Part shown: piece by piece, positions 1 through 5,336 of the stretch
How the letters are laid out: each line of letters starts with the position of its first letter
Numbering within the stretch: the stretch's first letter is position 1
Assembly (NCBI GenBank): GCA_023424865.1
Contig: JAFADM010000085.1
Location: 1 to 5,336 of the forward strand
Direction: 5' to 3'
Source of the DNA: Bacillota bacterium
GTDB taxonomy: Bacteria; Bacillota_A; Clostridia; DSM-8532
DNA: 5,336 nt
Translations under genes and position numbers: made by a program
The notes under the pieces: generated by a model
What the model saw: the letters and a program-made list of their open reading frames with translations, nothing else
Database searches by the model: none
Told to the model about the DNA's origin: nothing

Positions 1-1490
1 TTAGCCATGGCGATACGGTATTCCACAAGGTAGTCAAATATGGTTTTTCCGGTTTCCTTCTTGAAAAGATTATTGGCATGCCTGCCGCTTATATATACCG
101 AACGTGAGATATCCTCGATAGTAAGGGGCTGATGGTAACGGGTGTGGACAATTTCCTTAATGACCTCCGCAATTTTGGCAGGCCGTGAGCTGGTTTTCTC
201 CATAAGGTTTTCCCGAATGGATTTGAAAATATTAAAAAGCCAGCGATCCACATCGGCTATGGTTTCAAAGCGGTTGAGCTTCTTCCAGATAACCACCTCG
301 TCGCCGAAAATGTCCTTGTAGGATTTGTTGTAGGACATAAGGACAATGCCCGTTATATTAATAAGCGAAAAGACGAAGGCCTTGGCATTGGCTTCATTTC
401 CAAGGCGCCTTGAATAAAGGTGCTTTTTAATAAACTCCTGTATTTCATCCTCATCCCCCTCTGAGAGAATGAGCTTGATTTCATCATAAACCGATTCCAA
501 TTCAGTAATAATTTCCCTGGGTTCATCGGCAGCATCCTCGATTTCCCAATAACCGATGATGGGGTTGCCCTGGCTGTAAAAACGGGTTTTGACTGCTTTT
601 CGCGCCTGGCTGTATAGCTTGGGAGCCCGGGAGGGCTCTTGGGAAGGCTTGCTGATACCCATTGTGGCGTTCAAACCGGCCTCGTTGCCCAATGTCAGGG
701 CTAAGTTGGATACAACCTCCAAAATATCCCCCGACTTAAGTACAATAACGGCATAGCTATTGGCTGACATTTGAACGGGAAACAGCGCCAGGCCCTTTGA
801 TCCCAGCCCTTTTACCAGCCCCTTTACCGTATAGGCTTCCAGATAAGCTCTTTCAGCTCCGGAGGCCGGGAGTGGCCTGCCTTCCGCCTCCTTTGCATCA
901 TGTGAATTCTGTGCATCATGGATTTCCATATAAACCACATGATAGGTCTCATCCTCCGCCCAGGGAATATCCAAATAGCTGAAGCGTTCCTTTATATCTT
1001 CCATATCGGATAAGCTGCCCAAAAGTAGCTCCCGGAAAAGCTGCTCCTGCACAAAGGGCATCATGTCCCTTATCTGACGCTTCATGCCGTCCTTTTCCCG
1101 GTTCAGCCTTTCCTCCCTCTTAATCTGCTCCAAAAGCTTTTCAAGGGCAACAGTGAGTTCATCGGACAAAATGGGCTTCATGACATAGCGATAGACACCC
1201 AGGTCCACCGCTGAACGGGCAAATTCGAAATCGCTGTGACAGCTTATAAAAATAATACGGGTGTGGGGATGGGTCTTTTTAATTTCCGTTGCCAGCTCAA
1301 TGCCGCTCATCATGGGCATGGCGATGTCGGCAATAACAATATGGGGCTGAAGGGCCTCCATGTTTTCCAGCACCTCCGTGCCGCTTCCGAAAACACCGAC
1401 CACTTCAACCCCTAGTTTTTCCCAATCGACAGATTGACGGATGCCGTTTCGTTCATACATGTTATCGTCCACAATAATCAGCCTGTACAT
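1..1490 (-). CDS. YesN-type response regulator, receiver plus AraC HTH (3' partial)
   Basis: Cytoplasmic two-component response regulator, expected to be phosphorylated by a membrane histidine kinase (YesM type) and to activate transport or catabolic genes. The frame is open for 496 codons from ATG 1490 and runs off the left edge. Receiver domain at residues 1-120: acidic pair D8-D9, phospho-acceptor D55 in IADIAMPMMSG, S83 in IIFISCHSDFEFA, and K105 in YVMKPI. A helical linker follows (about 110-150), then a variable middle region carrying the family's YSQARKAVKTRFYSQGN segment (about 293-310). The AraC-type domain begins near residue 437; the first helix-turn-helix (ISRSVYISGRHANNLFKKET, about 460-480) is visible. 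The second HTH is cut off; the family is usually about 500-550 residues. An AGGGAGG site sits 8 bases before the ATG. No kinase gene lies upstream, so the partner must be beyond the left edge or elsewhere. Target genes are unknown. Confidence 0.93.
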   Translation of the reverse strand, partial: MYRLIIVDDNMYERNGIRQSVDWEKLGVEVVGVFGSGTEVLENMEALQPHIVIADIAMPMMSGIELATEIKKTHPHTRIIFISCHSDFEFARSAVDLGVYRYVMKPILSDELTVALEKLLEQIKREERLNREKDGMKRQIRDMMPFVQEQLFRELLLGSLSDMEDIKERFSYLDIPWAEDETYHVVYMEIHDAQNSHDAKEAEGRPLPASGAERAYLEAYTVKGLVKGLGSKGLALFPVQMSANSYAVIVLKSGDILEVVSNLALTLGNEAGLNATMGISKPSQEPSRAPKLYSQARKAVKTRFYSQGNPIIGYWEIEDAADEPREIITELESVYDEIKLILSEGDEDEIQEFIKKHLYSRRLGNEANAKAFVFSLINITGIVLMSYNKSYKDIFGDEVVIWKKLNRFETIADVDRWLFNIFKSIRENLMEKTSSRPAKIAEVIKEIVHTRYHQPLTIEDISRSVYISGRHANNLFKKETGKTIFDYLVEYRIAMA

Positions 1491-1498
1491 GTTAACGA

Positions 1499-1505
1499 CC
1501 TCCCT
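1499..1505 (-). promoter_or_regulatory. Ribosome binding site of the response regulator
   Basis: AGGGAGG on the minus strand, 8 bases before the ATG at 1490. It fixes the start of the response regulator and lies in the 35-base gap after the prfB stop. The gap contains neither a hairpin nor a recognisable promoter. Confidence 0.85.
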
Positions 1506-1525
1506 CTTTCCGTCACGTCAGAGCC

Positions 1526-2633
1526 TTACCCCATTCTTTCCAGATAAACCTGGATAAAATCGTCAATACCGCCATCCATGACCTTTTGTACATTGCCTTC
1601 CTCATGGTTGGTCCGGTGATCCTTGACAAGGGTATACGGGCAGAAGACATAGGAACGAATCTGACTGCCCCAGGCGATATCCATTTGCTCGCCCTTGATC
1701 TGACTCAGCTTCTCAGCCTGCTTTTTCTCTTCAAGCTCTACAAGCTTGCCCTTGAGCATCTTCATGGCCATATCCCGGTTCTGGAACTGGGAACGCTCAT
1801 TCTGGCAGGCCACGATAATACCTGTGGGAATATGAGTAATACGCACAGCCGAGGATGTTTTGTTTACGTGCTGTCCACCCGCGCCGCTGGCACGGTACAC
1901 ATCCATTTTCAAGTCCTCGGGACGGATCTCCACTTCCACTGAATCGTCAAGCTCAGGCATAACGTCCATGGAGGCAAAGGAGGTATGGCGCCTTCCCGAA
2001 GAATCAAAGGGCGAAATGCGCACCAGACGGTGAACGCCCCTTTCCGCTTTCATGAAGCCATAGGCGTATTCGCCTACAATTTCCACCGTTACGCTCTTTA
2101 TTCCCGCCTCGTCACCGTCCAGCATATCCAGTATTCTGGCCTCAAAGCCGTTTTTCTCCGCCCAGCGGGTATACATGCGGAAAAGCATTTGAACCCAGTC
2201 CATGGCTTCGGTTCCGCCGGCTCCGGCGTGCAGGGTGAATATGGCGTTATTGGCGTCATGCTCCCCTTTGAGAAGGGTTTCAAGCCGCAGCTTTTCATAG
2301 CGGCCCCGAATATCCTCAAATTGGCTCTCAACCTCTTCCAATATGGACTCGTCTTTTTCCTCAAGTCCCAGCTCGGACAGGGTGAGAAGATCCTCGCAAT
2401 CGTTTTTCAGTTTGTCGTAGAGCTCTAATTTAGCTCTTAATACCTTTGTTCTTTGGAGCACGGTCTGGGATTTTTCAGAATCATTCCAGAACTCGGGCTC
2501 CGAGGCTCTCTGCTCTAACTCTTCCAGCTCTTTTTCAATGCCAGGGAGGTTAAAGTGAATCCCCCAATTCTATGATTTTTTCTTTAAGCTCACGGAGGTC
2601 CAGATTTCTCTGCTCCAGTTCAACAAGACTCAA
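1526..2633 (-). CDS. prfB: Peptide chain release factor 2 (RF2), made by programmed +1 frameshift
   Basis: RF2 ends translation in the cytoplasm: it recognises UGA and UAA in the ribosomal A site and triggers hydrolysis of peptidyl-tRNA. The first 27 codons (TTG 2633 to CTT 2553) end at an in-frame TAA (2552-2550). Skipping one T continues in the +1 frame as NLPGIEKELEELEQ, giving 368 residues, close to the 365 of E. coli RF2. Stop-recognition tripeptide SPF is at 207-209 and the catalytic GGQ at 252-254 (SGAGGQHVNKTSSAV); E. coli has 205-207 and 250-252. The N-terminal helical domain includes the RF2-like SEPEFWNDSEKSQ. The +1 frame has a TAG seven codons before the shift and no good start until GTG 2461, which would lose 57 conserved-domain residues, so the shift is needed. 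Start is uncertain: TTG 2633 has GGAAGGA 9 bases upstream; ATG 2642 and ATG 2651 are in frame but lack a good site. Its promoter is at 2693-2721. Confidence 0.95.
2549..2565 (-). promoter_or_regulatory. prfB programmed +1 frameshift site with UAA stop
   Basis: Reading the minus strand, GGGGG (2565-2561), five bases ATTCA, shift codon CTT (2555-2553), in-frame stop TAA (2552-2550), then C (2549). Known prfB sites have an SD-like purine stretch, CUU, UGA and C. When RF2 is scarce, slow termination lets the peptidyl-tRNA slip from CUU to UUU, so RF2 controls its own synthesis. Here the CUU and following C are kept, but the stop is UAA and the G-run lies 5 bases from CUU rather than the 3 of E. 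coli. The shift itself is firmly implied by the joined reading frames; its efficiency cannot be judged. Confidence 0.92.
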
Positions 2634-2642
2634 TCCTATCAT

Positions 2643-2649
2643 TCCTTCC
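2643..2649 (-). promoter_or_regulatory. Probable prfB ribosome binding site
   Basis: GGAAGGA on the minus strand, 9 bases before TTG 2633. This is the only good Shine-Dalgarno match near the prfB 5' end and favours the TTG start, which places the frameshift stop at codon 28, similar to codon 26 in E. coli. It overlaps the alternative ATG at 2651. Confidence 0.55.
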
Positions 2650-2692
2650 ATAGGTTAAACTCATCACGGCCGGATTTAGCCGCAACGCTTCT

Positions 2693-2721
2693 ATTATACA
2701 TGGATGAAGCACGTTTGCCAA
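2693..2721 (-). promoter_or_regulatory. Sigma-A promoter of prfB
   Basis: Minus-strand -35 TTGGCA (2721-2716), a 17-base spacer and a perfect -10 TATAAT (2698-2693). The predicted transcription start is near 2686, giving a leader of about 50 bases to TTG 2633. With no terminator after prfB, this promoter may also feed the response regulator downstream. Confidence 0.85.
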
Positions 2722-2965
2722 CCACTGGGACATGCAACCCAAGCGCTATAAAAACTGCACTAAACAGTACGCTGCTTTCGGGTGCCATAGGACAGGTCTT
2801 TCGTCACCTCATTTCATCCTAAAGGTTCTCGGCTGACGCTTCAAGTAAAGATCCGGAAATGCAATAACGTTATCAGGAACAGTTTTGACTGACAGGCGAA
2901 ATCCGTGCTCCGGCATTCTGGTTTTCATACCACAAATCACCAGGTACCGTAAACATAGTATTCGC

Positions 2966-2994
2966 TTGAATGAAGTTCCGCTTTTAGGTACAAT
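2966..2994 (+). promoter_or_regulatory. Putative sigma-A promoter of the araC-like gene
   Basis: -35 TTGAAT (2966-2971), a 17-base spacer and -10 TACAAT (2989-2994), matching consensus at 4/6 and 5/6 positions. Transcription would start near 3001, giving a leader of about 94 bases. The weak -35 would suit a regulated promoter. Confidence 0.6.
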
Positions 2995-3010
2995 CAAGCT
3001 ATAAAGGAAT

Positions 3011-3051
3011 CCATGACCAACCCATGAGCCAACAAAAACTGATTTGGCTCA
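3011..3051 (+). repeat. Dyad repeat plus direct half-site in the araC-like leader
   Basis: TGAGCCAA (3025-3032) and TTGGCTCA (3044-3051) form a perfect 8-base inverted repeat around an 11-base spacer. An imperfect extra half-site, CCATGACCAAC (3011-3021), directly precedes CCATGAGCCAAC (3022-3033), differing by one missing base. The array lies about 10-50 bases downstream of the predicted transcription start. It could be an operator, for example for autoregulation, or an RNA hairpin in the leader. It is not a terminator, since no U-tract follows on either strand. Confidence 0.5.
3013..3027 (+). other. Four-codon upstream ORF (uORF1)
   Basis: ATG ACC AAC CCA TGA encodes MTNP. AAAGGA (3003-3008) lies 4 bases before the ATG, a slightly short spacing. 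Its TGA overlaps the ATG of the next small ORF in an ATGA junction. The predicted transcription start is only a few bases upstream, so the binding site would sit at the very 5' end of the message. Whether it is translated is unknown. Confidence 0.35.
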
Positions 3052-3098
3052 AAAACCCTAAAACGGCTGACGGGAGGTTTAAAAGGAAGCTTACATGA
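3024..3098 (+). CDS. 24-residue upstream ORF ending in an ATGA overlap with the araC-like start
   Basis: A small open frame beginning MSQQKLIWLKNP, with a basic tail ending KRKLT. Its TGA (3096-3098) overlaps the ATG of the regulator gene at 3095, the junction typical of translationally coupled genes. It has no ribosome binding site of its own at normal spacing; ribosomes could reach it by reinitiation from uORF1. The araC-like gene has its own AAGGA, so coupling is not required. The first part of this ORF coincides with the dyad repeat at 3025-3051. No known family is recognised, and it could be a chance ORF in the leader. Confidence 0.3.
   Translation: MSQQKLIWLKNPKTADGRFKRKLT
3083..3087 (+). 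promoter_or_regulatory. Ribosome binding site of the araC-like gene
   Basis: AAGGA lies 7 bases before ATG 3095 and supports this start. A stronger-looking GGGAGG (3072-3077) is too far upstream to serve this ATG. Confidence 0.75.
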
Positions 3099-3904
3099 GA
3101 AAGTCAAGCTACGAACTGCATACCCATCCGGATCCTAATTTGCCCTTTATCTTTCACTTTGATACGGTTAGGAGGGAGGGCAGGGATTTTCCTCCCCACT
3201 GGCACGAAAACCTGGAAATACTGTGCTTTATGAAAGGCACGGCTGAAATCACCATGAACCAGAACCGGGTTACCGCTTCCGAAGGTCAGCTGGCCATCAT
3301 AAATTCCCGAAACATCCATCGCATCGCGGCTCTAAGTGATTTTACCCAATACTACTGCCTTATTATCGATAAAAACTTTTGCCGCCAGTTTGACATGGAC
3401 ATTGAAGGCCTTGTTTTTCAAAGCATCATCTCCGACAGGGATGCCTTTGAAAAATTCCACAATGTGGTTAAGGAGCTTGAAGGGAACGCCCATTATCAGC
3501 GTCCTGCCGTTAAGGCCTCCATCCTGGGGCTTCTAGTACATTTATGCCGCAACCATGTGTCCACTGAAAAGGAGTCCTCGCCCATAAGCCAGGAAAGCGC
3601 TGTGAGAAAGGCCATTTCCTTTATTCAGGAAAACAGCGGCCGTCTCATTACCCTTGAGGAGCTTTCCCGGACGGCAGGCTTCAGCAAATATTATTTTTGC
3701 CGTTTATTCAAGACCATGACGGGCTACAGCGTGTTTTCCTATATTAATATTGTCCGCTGCAAAAACGCGGAAGCCCTGCTCCTGTCCCAGAGCTGCAATG
3801 TGGGAAGTGCTGCGCTTCAATGTGGCTTTGACAATTTGTCCTATTTTACCCGCACCTACAAGAAGTACATAGGAAAATTGCCTTCTGAAACCGAACAGCG
3901 CTGA
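3095..3904 (+). CDS. AraC-family transcriptional regulator with N-terminal cupin domain
   Basis: Cytoplasmic DNA-binding regulator of 269 residues, a normal length for cupin-AraC proteins, which usually sense a sugar or other small ligand. N-terminal cupin (AraC_binding-like): HWHENLEILCFMKGTAEI (35-52) carries the conserved histidines H35 and H37 and E41, with NIHR (H75) as the second cupin histidine. C-terminal DNA-binding domain at about 168-265 has two HTH motifs: LEELSRTAGFSKYYFCRLFK (187-206), and the conserved ALQCGFDNLSYFTRTYKKYIG (240-260) as the second. It has its own promoter and AAGGA site and is divergent from prfB. It ends 12 bases before a hairpin and converges on the oxidoreductase gene, which makes that operon a plausible target. 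The inducer is unknown. Confidence 0.93.
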   Translation: MRKSSYELHTHPDPNLPFIFHFDTVRREGRDFPPHWHENLEILCFMKGTAEITMNQNRVTASEGQLAIINSRNIHRIAALSDFTQYYCLIIDKNFCRQFDMDIEGLVFQSIISDRDAFEKFHNVVKELEGNAHYQRPAVKASILGLLVHLCRNHVSTEKESSPISQESAVRKAISFIQENSGRLITLEELSRTAGFSKYYFCRLFKTMTGYSVFSYINIVRCKNAEALLLSQSCNVGSAALQCGFDNLSYFTRTYKKYIGKLPSETEQR

Positions 3905-3916
3905 CGGGATATTAAA

Positions 3917-3955
3917 AACACCCCGAAAAGAACCCAGTGCTCTTTCCGGGGTGTT
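3917..3955 (-). terminator. Rho-independent terminator of the oxidoreductase gene
   Basis: AACACCCCG (3917-3925) pairs perfectly with CGGGGTGTT (3947-3955). After one A-C mismatch, AAAGA (3927-3931) pairs with TCTTT (3941-3945) around a 9-base loop. On the minus strand the stem is followed by further T residues (3916-3912), fitting termination of the gene ending at 3970. On the plus strand no U-tract follows, so it would stop araC-like transcription only weakly. Confidence 0.85.
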
Positions 3956-3969
3956 GCTGCCGATGAAAC

Positions 3970-5295
3970 TCAGGGCAGGAGGGCTCCATGTTCTTTTAAA
4001 ACCGCTTTCAGTTCATTAAGATCAAGGGCTCTGAGATCCCTTCCCTTAAGGGCTGACAGGGCTGCCGCCGCCCCCGCGGCCTGCCCCATTCCCATACAGG
4101 AGGCCTTCACCCGGTAAGCCGACTGAGCCAGCCTGTCGCCGCTGATACAGCGGCCTGCCACCAGGATATCCGTAAGGCCCTTAGGCAGCATGGCTCCGTA
4201 GGGAATGGCGGGAATTGTTTTTTCATCAAGATAAATATTGTACAGCGTCCCGTCCTTCTCGTTATGCTTGTGAAGATCAATAGGATAATAGCTTTGGCTT
4301 ACCCCATCCTCGTATTTTCTTCCTCCGGCGTAATCCTCCACCGTTATTCTCTTATCGCAAACGACTCTTCTGGTTTCACGCAGGGCCACCTCCCCTGCCA
4401 CACCACAAATTTCAATTTCTGTTTCTCCCAGCTCCGGAAAATGCTTTTTGAACCATTCCGCGAGACGGGCTATGGATTTGCGGCCTTCCTTTTCAATTTG
4501 GGTTCGATTTTCCTGATAATCCACCCCAACTCCAACATGATTAATATTGTTGCCCTTATTGAGAATCGCGTGGAAGGGGGTTGCGCCTGTGGACCATATA
4601 TCTCCGTGCTTCAGGCTGCCGTCCTCCAGAGACTTGCGGTAAACCTCCCCGACCTTCTCATGTTTAAGATTTTCTGCTCCACTGACATCCACAAAGAAGC
4701 CCAGCGTCCCCGGCTGGAGGGCTCCCGTTGCCTCATCCCCCAACTCATATTCGGCTCCCGCAAAGAAGCAGGCGTCGCCGTCGCCGGTACAGTCCACCAC
4801 GCGCCTGGCCTGTATTGCGTGAAGGCCGCCCTTATCCGCGGTAATAATGAGCCACCCCTCCTCCTGCCTTATCATGTCGGTGAGGGTTGTCATGTAAAAG
4901 GTATCTACGGCTGCCTCCTCCCACATGGTTTCCATGAGGAAGGCCGCCATGGGTATGTTTACATGCACTCCCTGCTGGGAATGGCGCACTCCGGATTTAA
5001 ATTCGGGTATGCGGGCGTAGCCCATGGCCTCAAGCCGTTTTACGTACTCCCAGCCGATTCCCCTCACAACCGGTGTTTCTCCTGCGTTAAACAGGGCGAT
5101 TTCGTTATTTCTTCCGGAGGTTAATACCCCGCCGGGCATATTTGTTTTTTCAATGACACAGGTCCGCTCTCCCAGCCTTGAGGCCTGGAGAGCCGCCGTA
5201 AAGCCTGCGCACCCTCCTCCGCAAACGGCTACGTCATAGCTTCCCTGTAGGGTTATTTCTTTATGATAATTAATACTTTTATGTATCGAATCCAT
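3970..5295 (-). CDS. FAD-dependent oxidoreductase (FAD_oxidored family), substrate unknown
   Basis: Soluble flavoprotein of 441 residues, with no signal peptide or membrane segment seen. The N-terminal Rossmann fold has the dinucleotide motif DVAVCGGGCAGFTAALQASR (about 21-40), followed by the acidic E at the end of the second strand (VIEK) and PGGVLTSGRNN. Further family marks are VVDCTGDGDACFFAGAEY (about 166-183), LRETRR (305-310), YPIDLH (337-342), and the C-terminal FAD-binding AGRCISGD (380-387) with RVKASCMGMGQAAGAAAAL (395-413). The family is found in many Firmicute and Bacteroidetes carbohydrate loci, mostly without a proven reaction. ATG 5295 is chosen because AAGGA sits 7 bases upstream; GTG 5313 would add six residues but lacks a good site. 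A terminator lies 14 bases after the stop. The gene probably ends an operon from the right edge. The convergent AraC regulator may control it. Confidence 0.9.
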   Translation of the reverse strand: MDSIHKSINYHKEITLQGSYDVAVCGGGCAGFTAALQASRLGERTCVIEKTNMPGGVLTSGRNNEIALFNAGETPVVRGIGWEYVKRLEAMGYARIPEFKSGVRHSQQGVHVNIPMAAFLMETMWEEAAVDTFYMTTLTDMIRQEEGWLIITADKGGLHAIQARRVVDCTGDGDACFFAGAEYELGDEATGALQPGTLGFFVDVSGAENLKHEKVGEVYRKSLEDGSLKHGDIWSTGATPFHAILNKGNNINHVGVGVDYQENRTQIEKEGRKSIARLAEWFKKHFPELGETEIEICGVAGEVALRETRRVVCDKRITVEDYAGGRKYEDGVSQSYYPIDLHKHNEKDGTLYNIYLDEKTIPAIPYGAMLPKGLTDILVAGRCISGDRLAQSAYRVKASCMGMGQAAGAAAALSALKGRDLRALDLNELKAVLKEHGALLP

Positions 5296-5296
5296 C

Positions 5297-5336
5297 CTAT
5301 CTTCCTTCCTCACTCTTTTTAATCCATTTCAATTGT
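5297..5336 (-). other. Possible 3' tail of an upstream operon gene
   Basis: Two minus-strand frames are open from the right edge. One reads QLKWIKKSEEGR and stops at TAG 5299-5297, one base before the oxidoreductase ATG. The other reads TIEMD and stops at TAA 5321-5319. No promoter is visible in these 40 bases, so either would fit an upstream gene co-transcribed with the oxidoreductase. Too little is present to identify a product or choose a frame. Confidence 0.3.
5303..5307 (-). promoter_or_regulatory. Ribosome binding site of the oxidoreductase
   Basis: AAGGA, within the purine stretch GAGGAAGGA (5311-5303), lies 7 bases before ATG 5295 and decides this start over GTG 5313. Confidence 0.75.

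Larger units (their letters stand above)
2652..3094. other. Divergent intergenic region between prfB and the araC-like gene
   Basis: About 440 bases without a convincing full gene. It holds the prfB promoter (2693-2721), the araC-like promoter (2966-2994), and a leader with two small ORFs and a dyad repeat (3011-3098). The central part, about 2740-2960, has no regulatory motif I can recognise. On the minus strand, 2809-2997 is a 62-codon open frame with no ribosome binding site. Neighbouring frames contain short strings loosely like the C-terminus of formylglycine-generating-enzyme-type proteins, so it may be a decayed fragment; this is weak. Confidence 0.6.

Noticed and set aside
797..982. 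61-residue plus-strand ORF opposite the response regulator
   Set aside because: It is a proline-rich shadow of the intact response regulator frame.
1586..2428. Plus-strand ORFs of 118 and 147 residues opposite prfB
   Set aside because: They are antisense shadows of a conserved gene, with no ribosome binding site or recognisable domain.
1526..2461. RF2 as a 311-residue protein starting at GTG 2461
   Set aside because: It lacks a ribosome binding site and drops 57 N-terminal residues that match RF2. The frameshifted 368-residue reading fits the family length and motif positions.
2550..2552. prfB as a pseudogene broken by a nonsense mutation or frameshift
   Set aside because: The break falls at codon 28 in the context CTT-stop-C, where prfB genes are normally recoded, and the rest of the protein is intact.
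2639..2788. 49-residue minus-strand ORF starting MAPESSVLFSAVF, ending just inside the prfB leader
   Set aside because: It has no ribosome binding site at proper spacing and contains the strong prfB promoter within it, so it would not be transcribed from that promoter. No family is recognised.
3000..3005. TATAAA as an alternative -10 for the araC-like gene
   Set aside because: No -35-like hexamer lies 16-18 bases upstream; TTGAAT/TACAAT fits better.
3025..3051. Inverted repeat as a terminator
   Set aside because: No U-tract follows the stem on either strand; A residues follow on the plus strand.
4264..5124. 286-residue plus-strand ORF opposite the oxidoreductase
   Set aside because: It is antisense to a gene with clear family motifs. 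Its composition is unlike a real protein and it has no upstream signals.

Overview
This 5.3 kb window looks like chromosomal DNA from a Firmicute, most likely a clostridium (Lachnospiraceae-like). The evidence is an RF2 gene with a low-GC Gram-positive style sequence, strong AGGAGG-type ribosome binding sites, sigma-A promoters with 17-base spacers, a YesN-type two-component regulator and a cupin/AraC regulator. Base composition is fairly balanced. There are no rRNA, tRNA, CRISPR or insertion-sequence signals. The taxonomic call is inference; the gene calls are direct readings.

Layout: (1) 1-1490, minus strand, is a YesN-family response regulator whose 3' end lies beyond the left edge. (2) 1526-2633, minus strand, is prfB (peptide chain release factor 2), transcribed from a clear promoter at 2693-2721. 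Its reading frame is split by a programmed +1 frameshift site near 2550. The response regulator starts only 35 bases after prfB with no terminator between them. (3) 2652-3094 is a gene-poor divergent region. It holds the prfB promoter, a promoter for the araC-like gene, two tiny overlapping upstream ORFs, a dyad repeat, and possibly a decayed protein fragment. (4) 3095-3904, plus strand, is an AraC-family regulator with a cupin sensor domain. (5) A hairpin with a U-tract on the minus strand separates it from (6) 3970-5295, minus strand, an FAD-dependent oxidoreductase (FAD_oxidored-like) that is probably the last gene of an operon entering from the right edge.

The most notable feature is the prfB recoding site. 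The in-frame stop at codon 28 is UAA (CUU UAA C), not the near-universal UGA (CUU UGA C). UGA is read only by RF2, so shifting at UGA is a direct sensor of RF2 shortage. UAA is read by both RF1 and RF2, so the feedback loop here should work differently or more weakly. The purine-rich stimulator is also set further from the shift codon than in E. coli.

Functionally the window joins a housekeeping translation gene to two nutrient-response type regulators. The AraC regulator and the oxidoreductase converge and may belong to one carbohydrate or small-molecule catabolic locus, but their substrate cannot be read from the sequence. The sensor kinase expected to partner the response regulator is not in the window.
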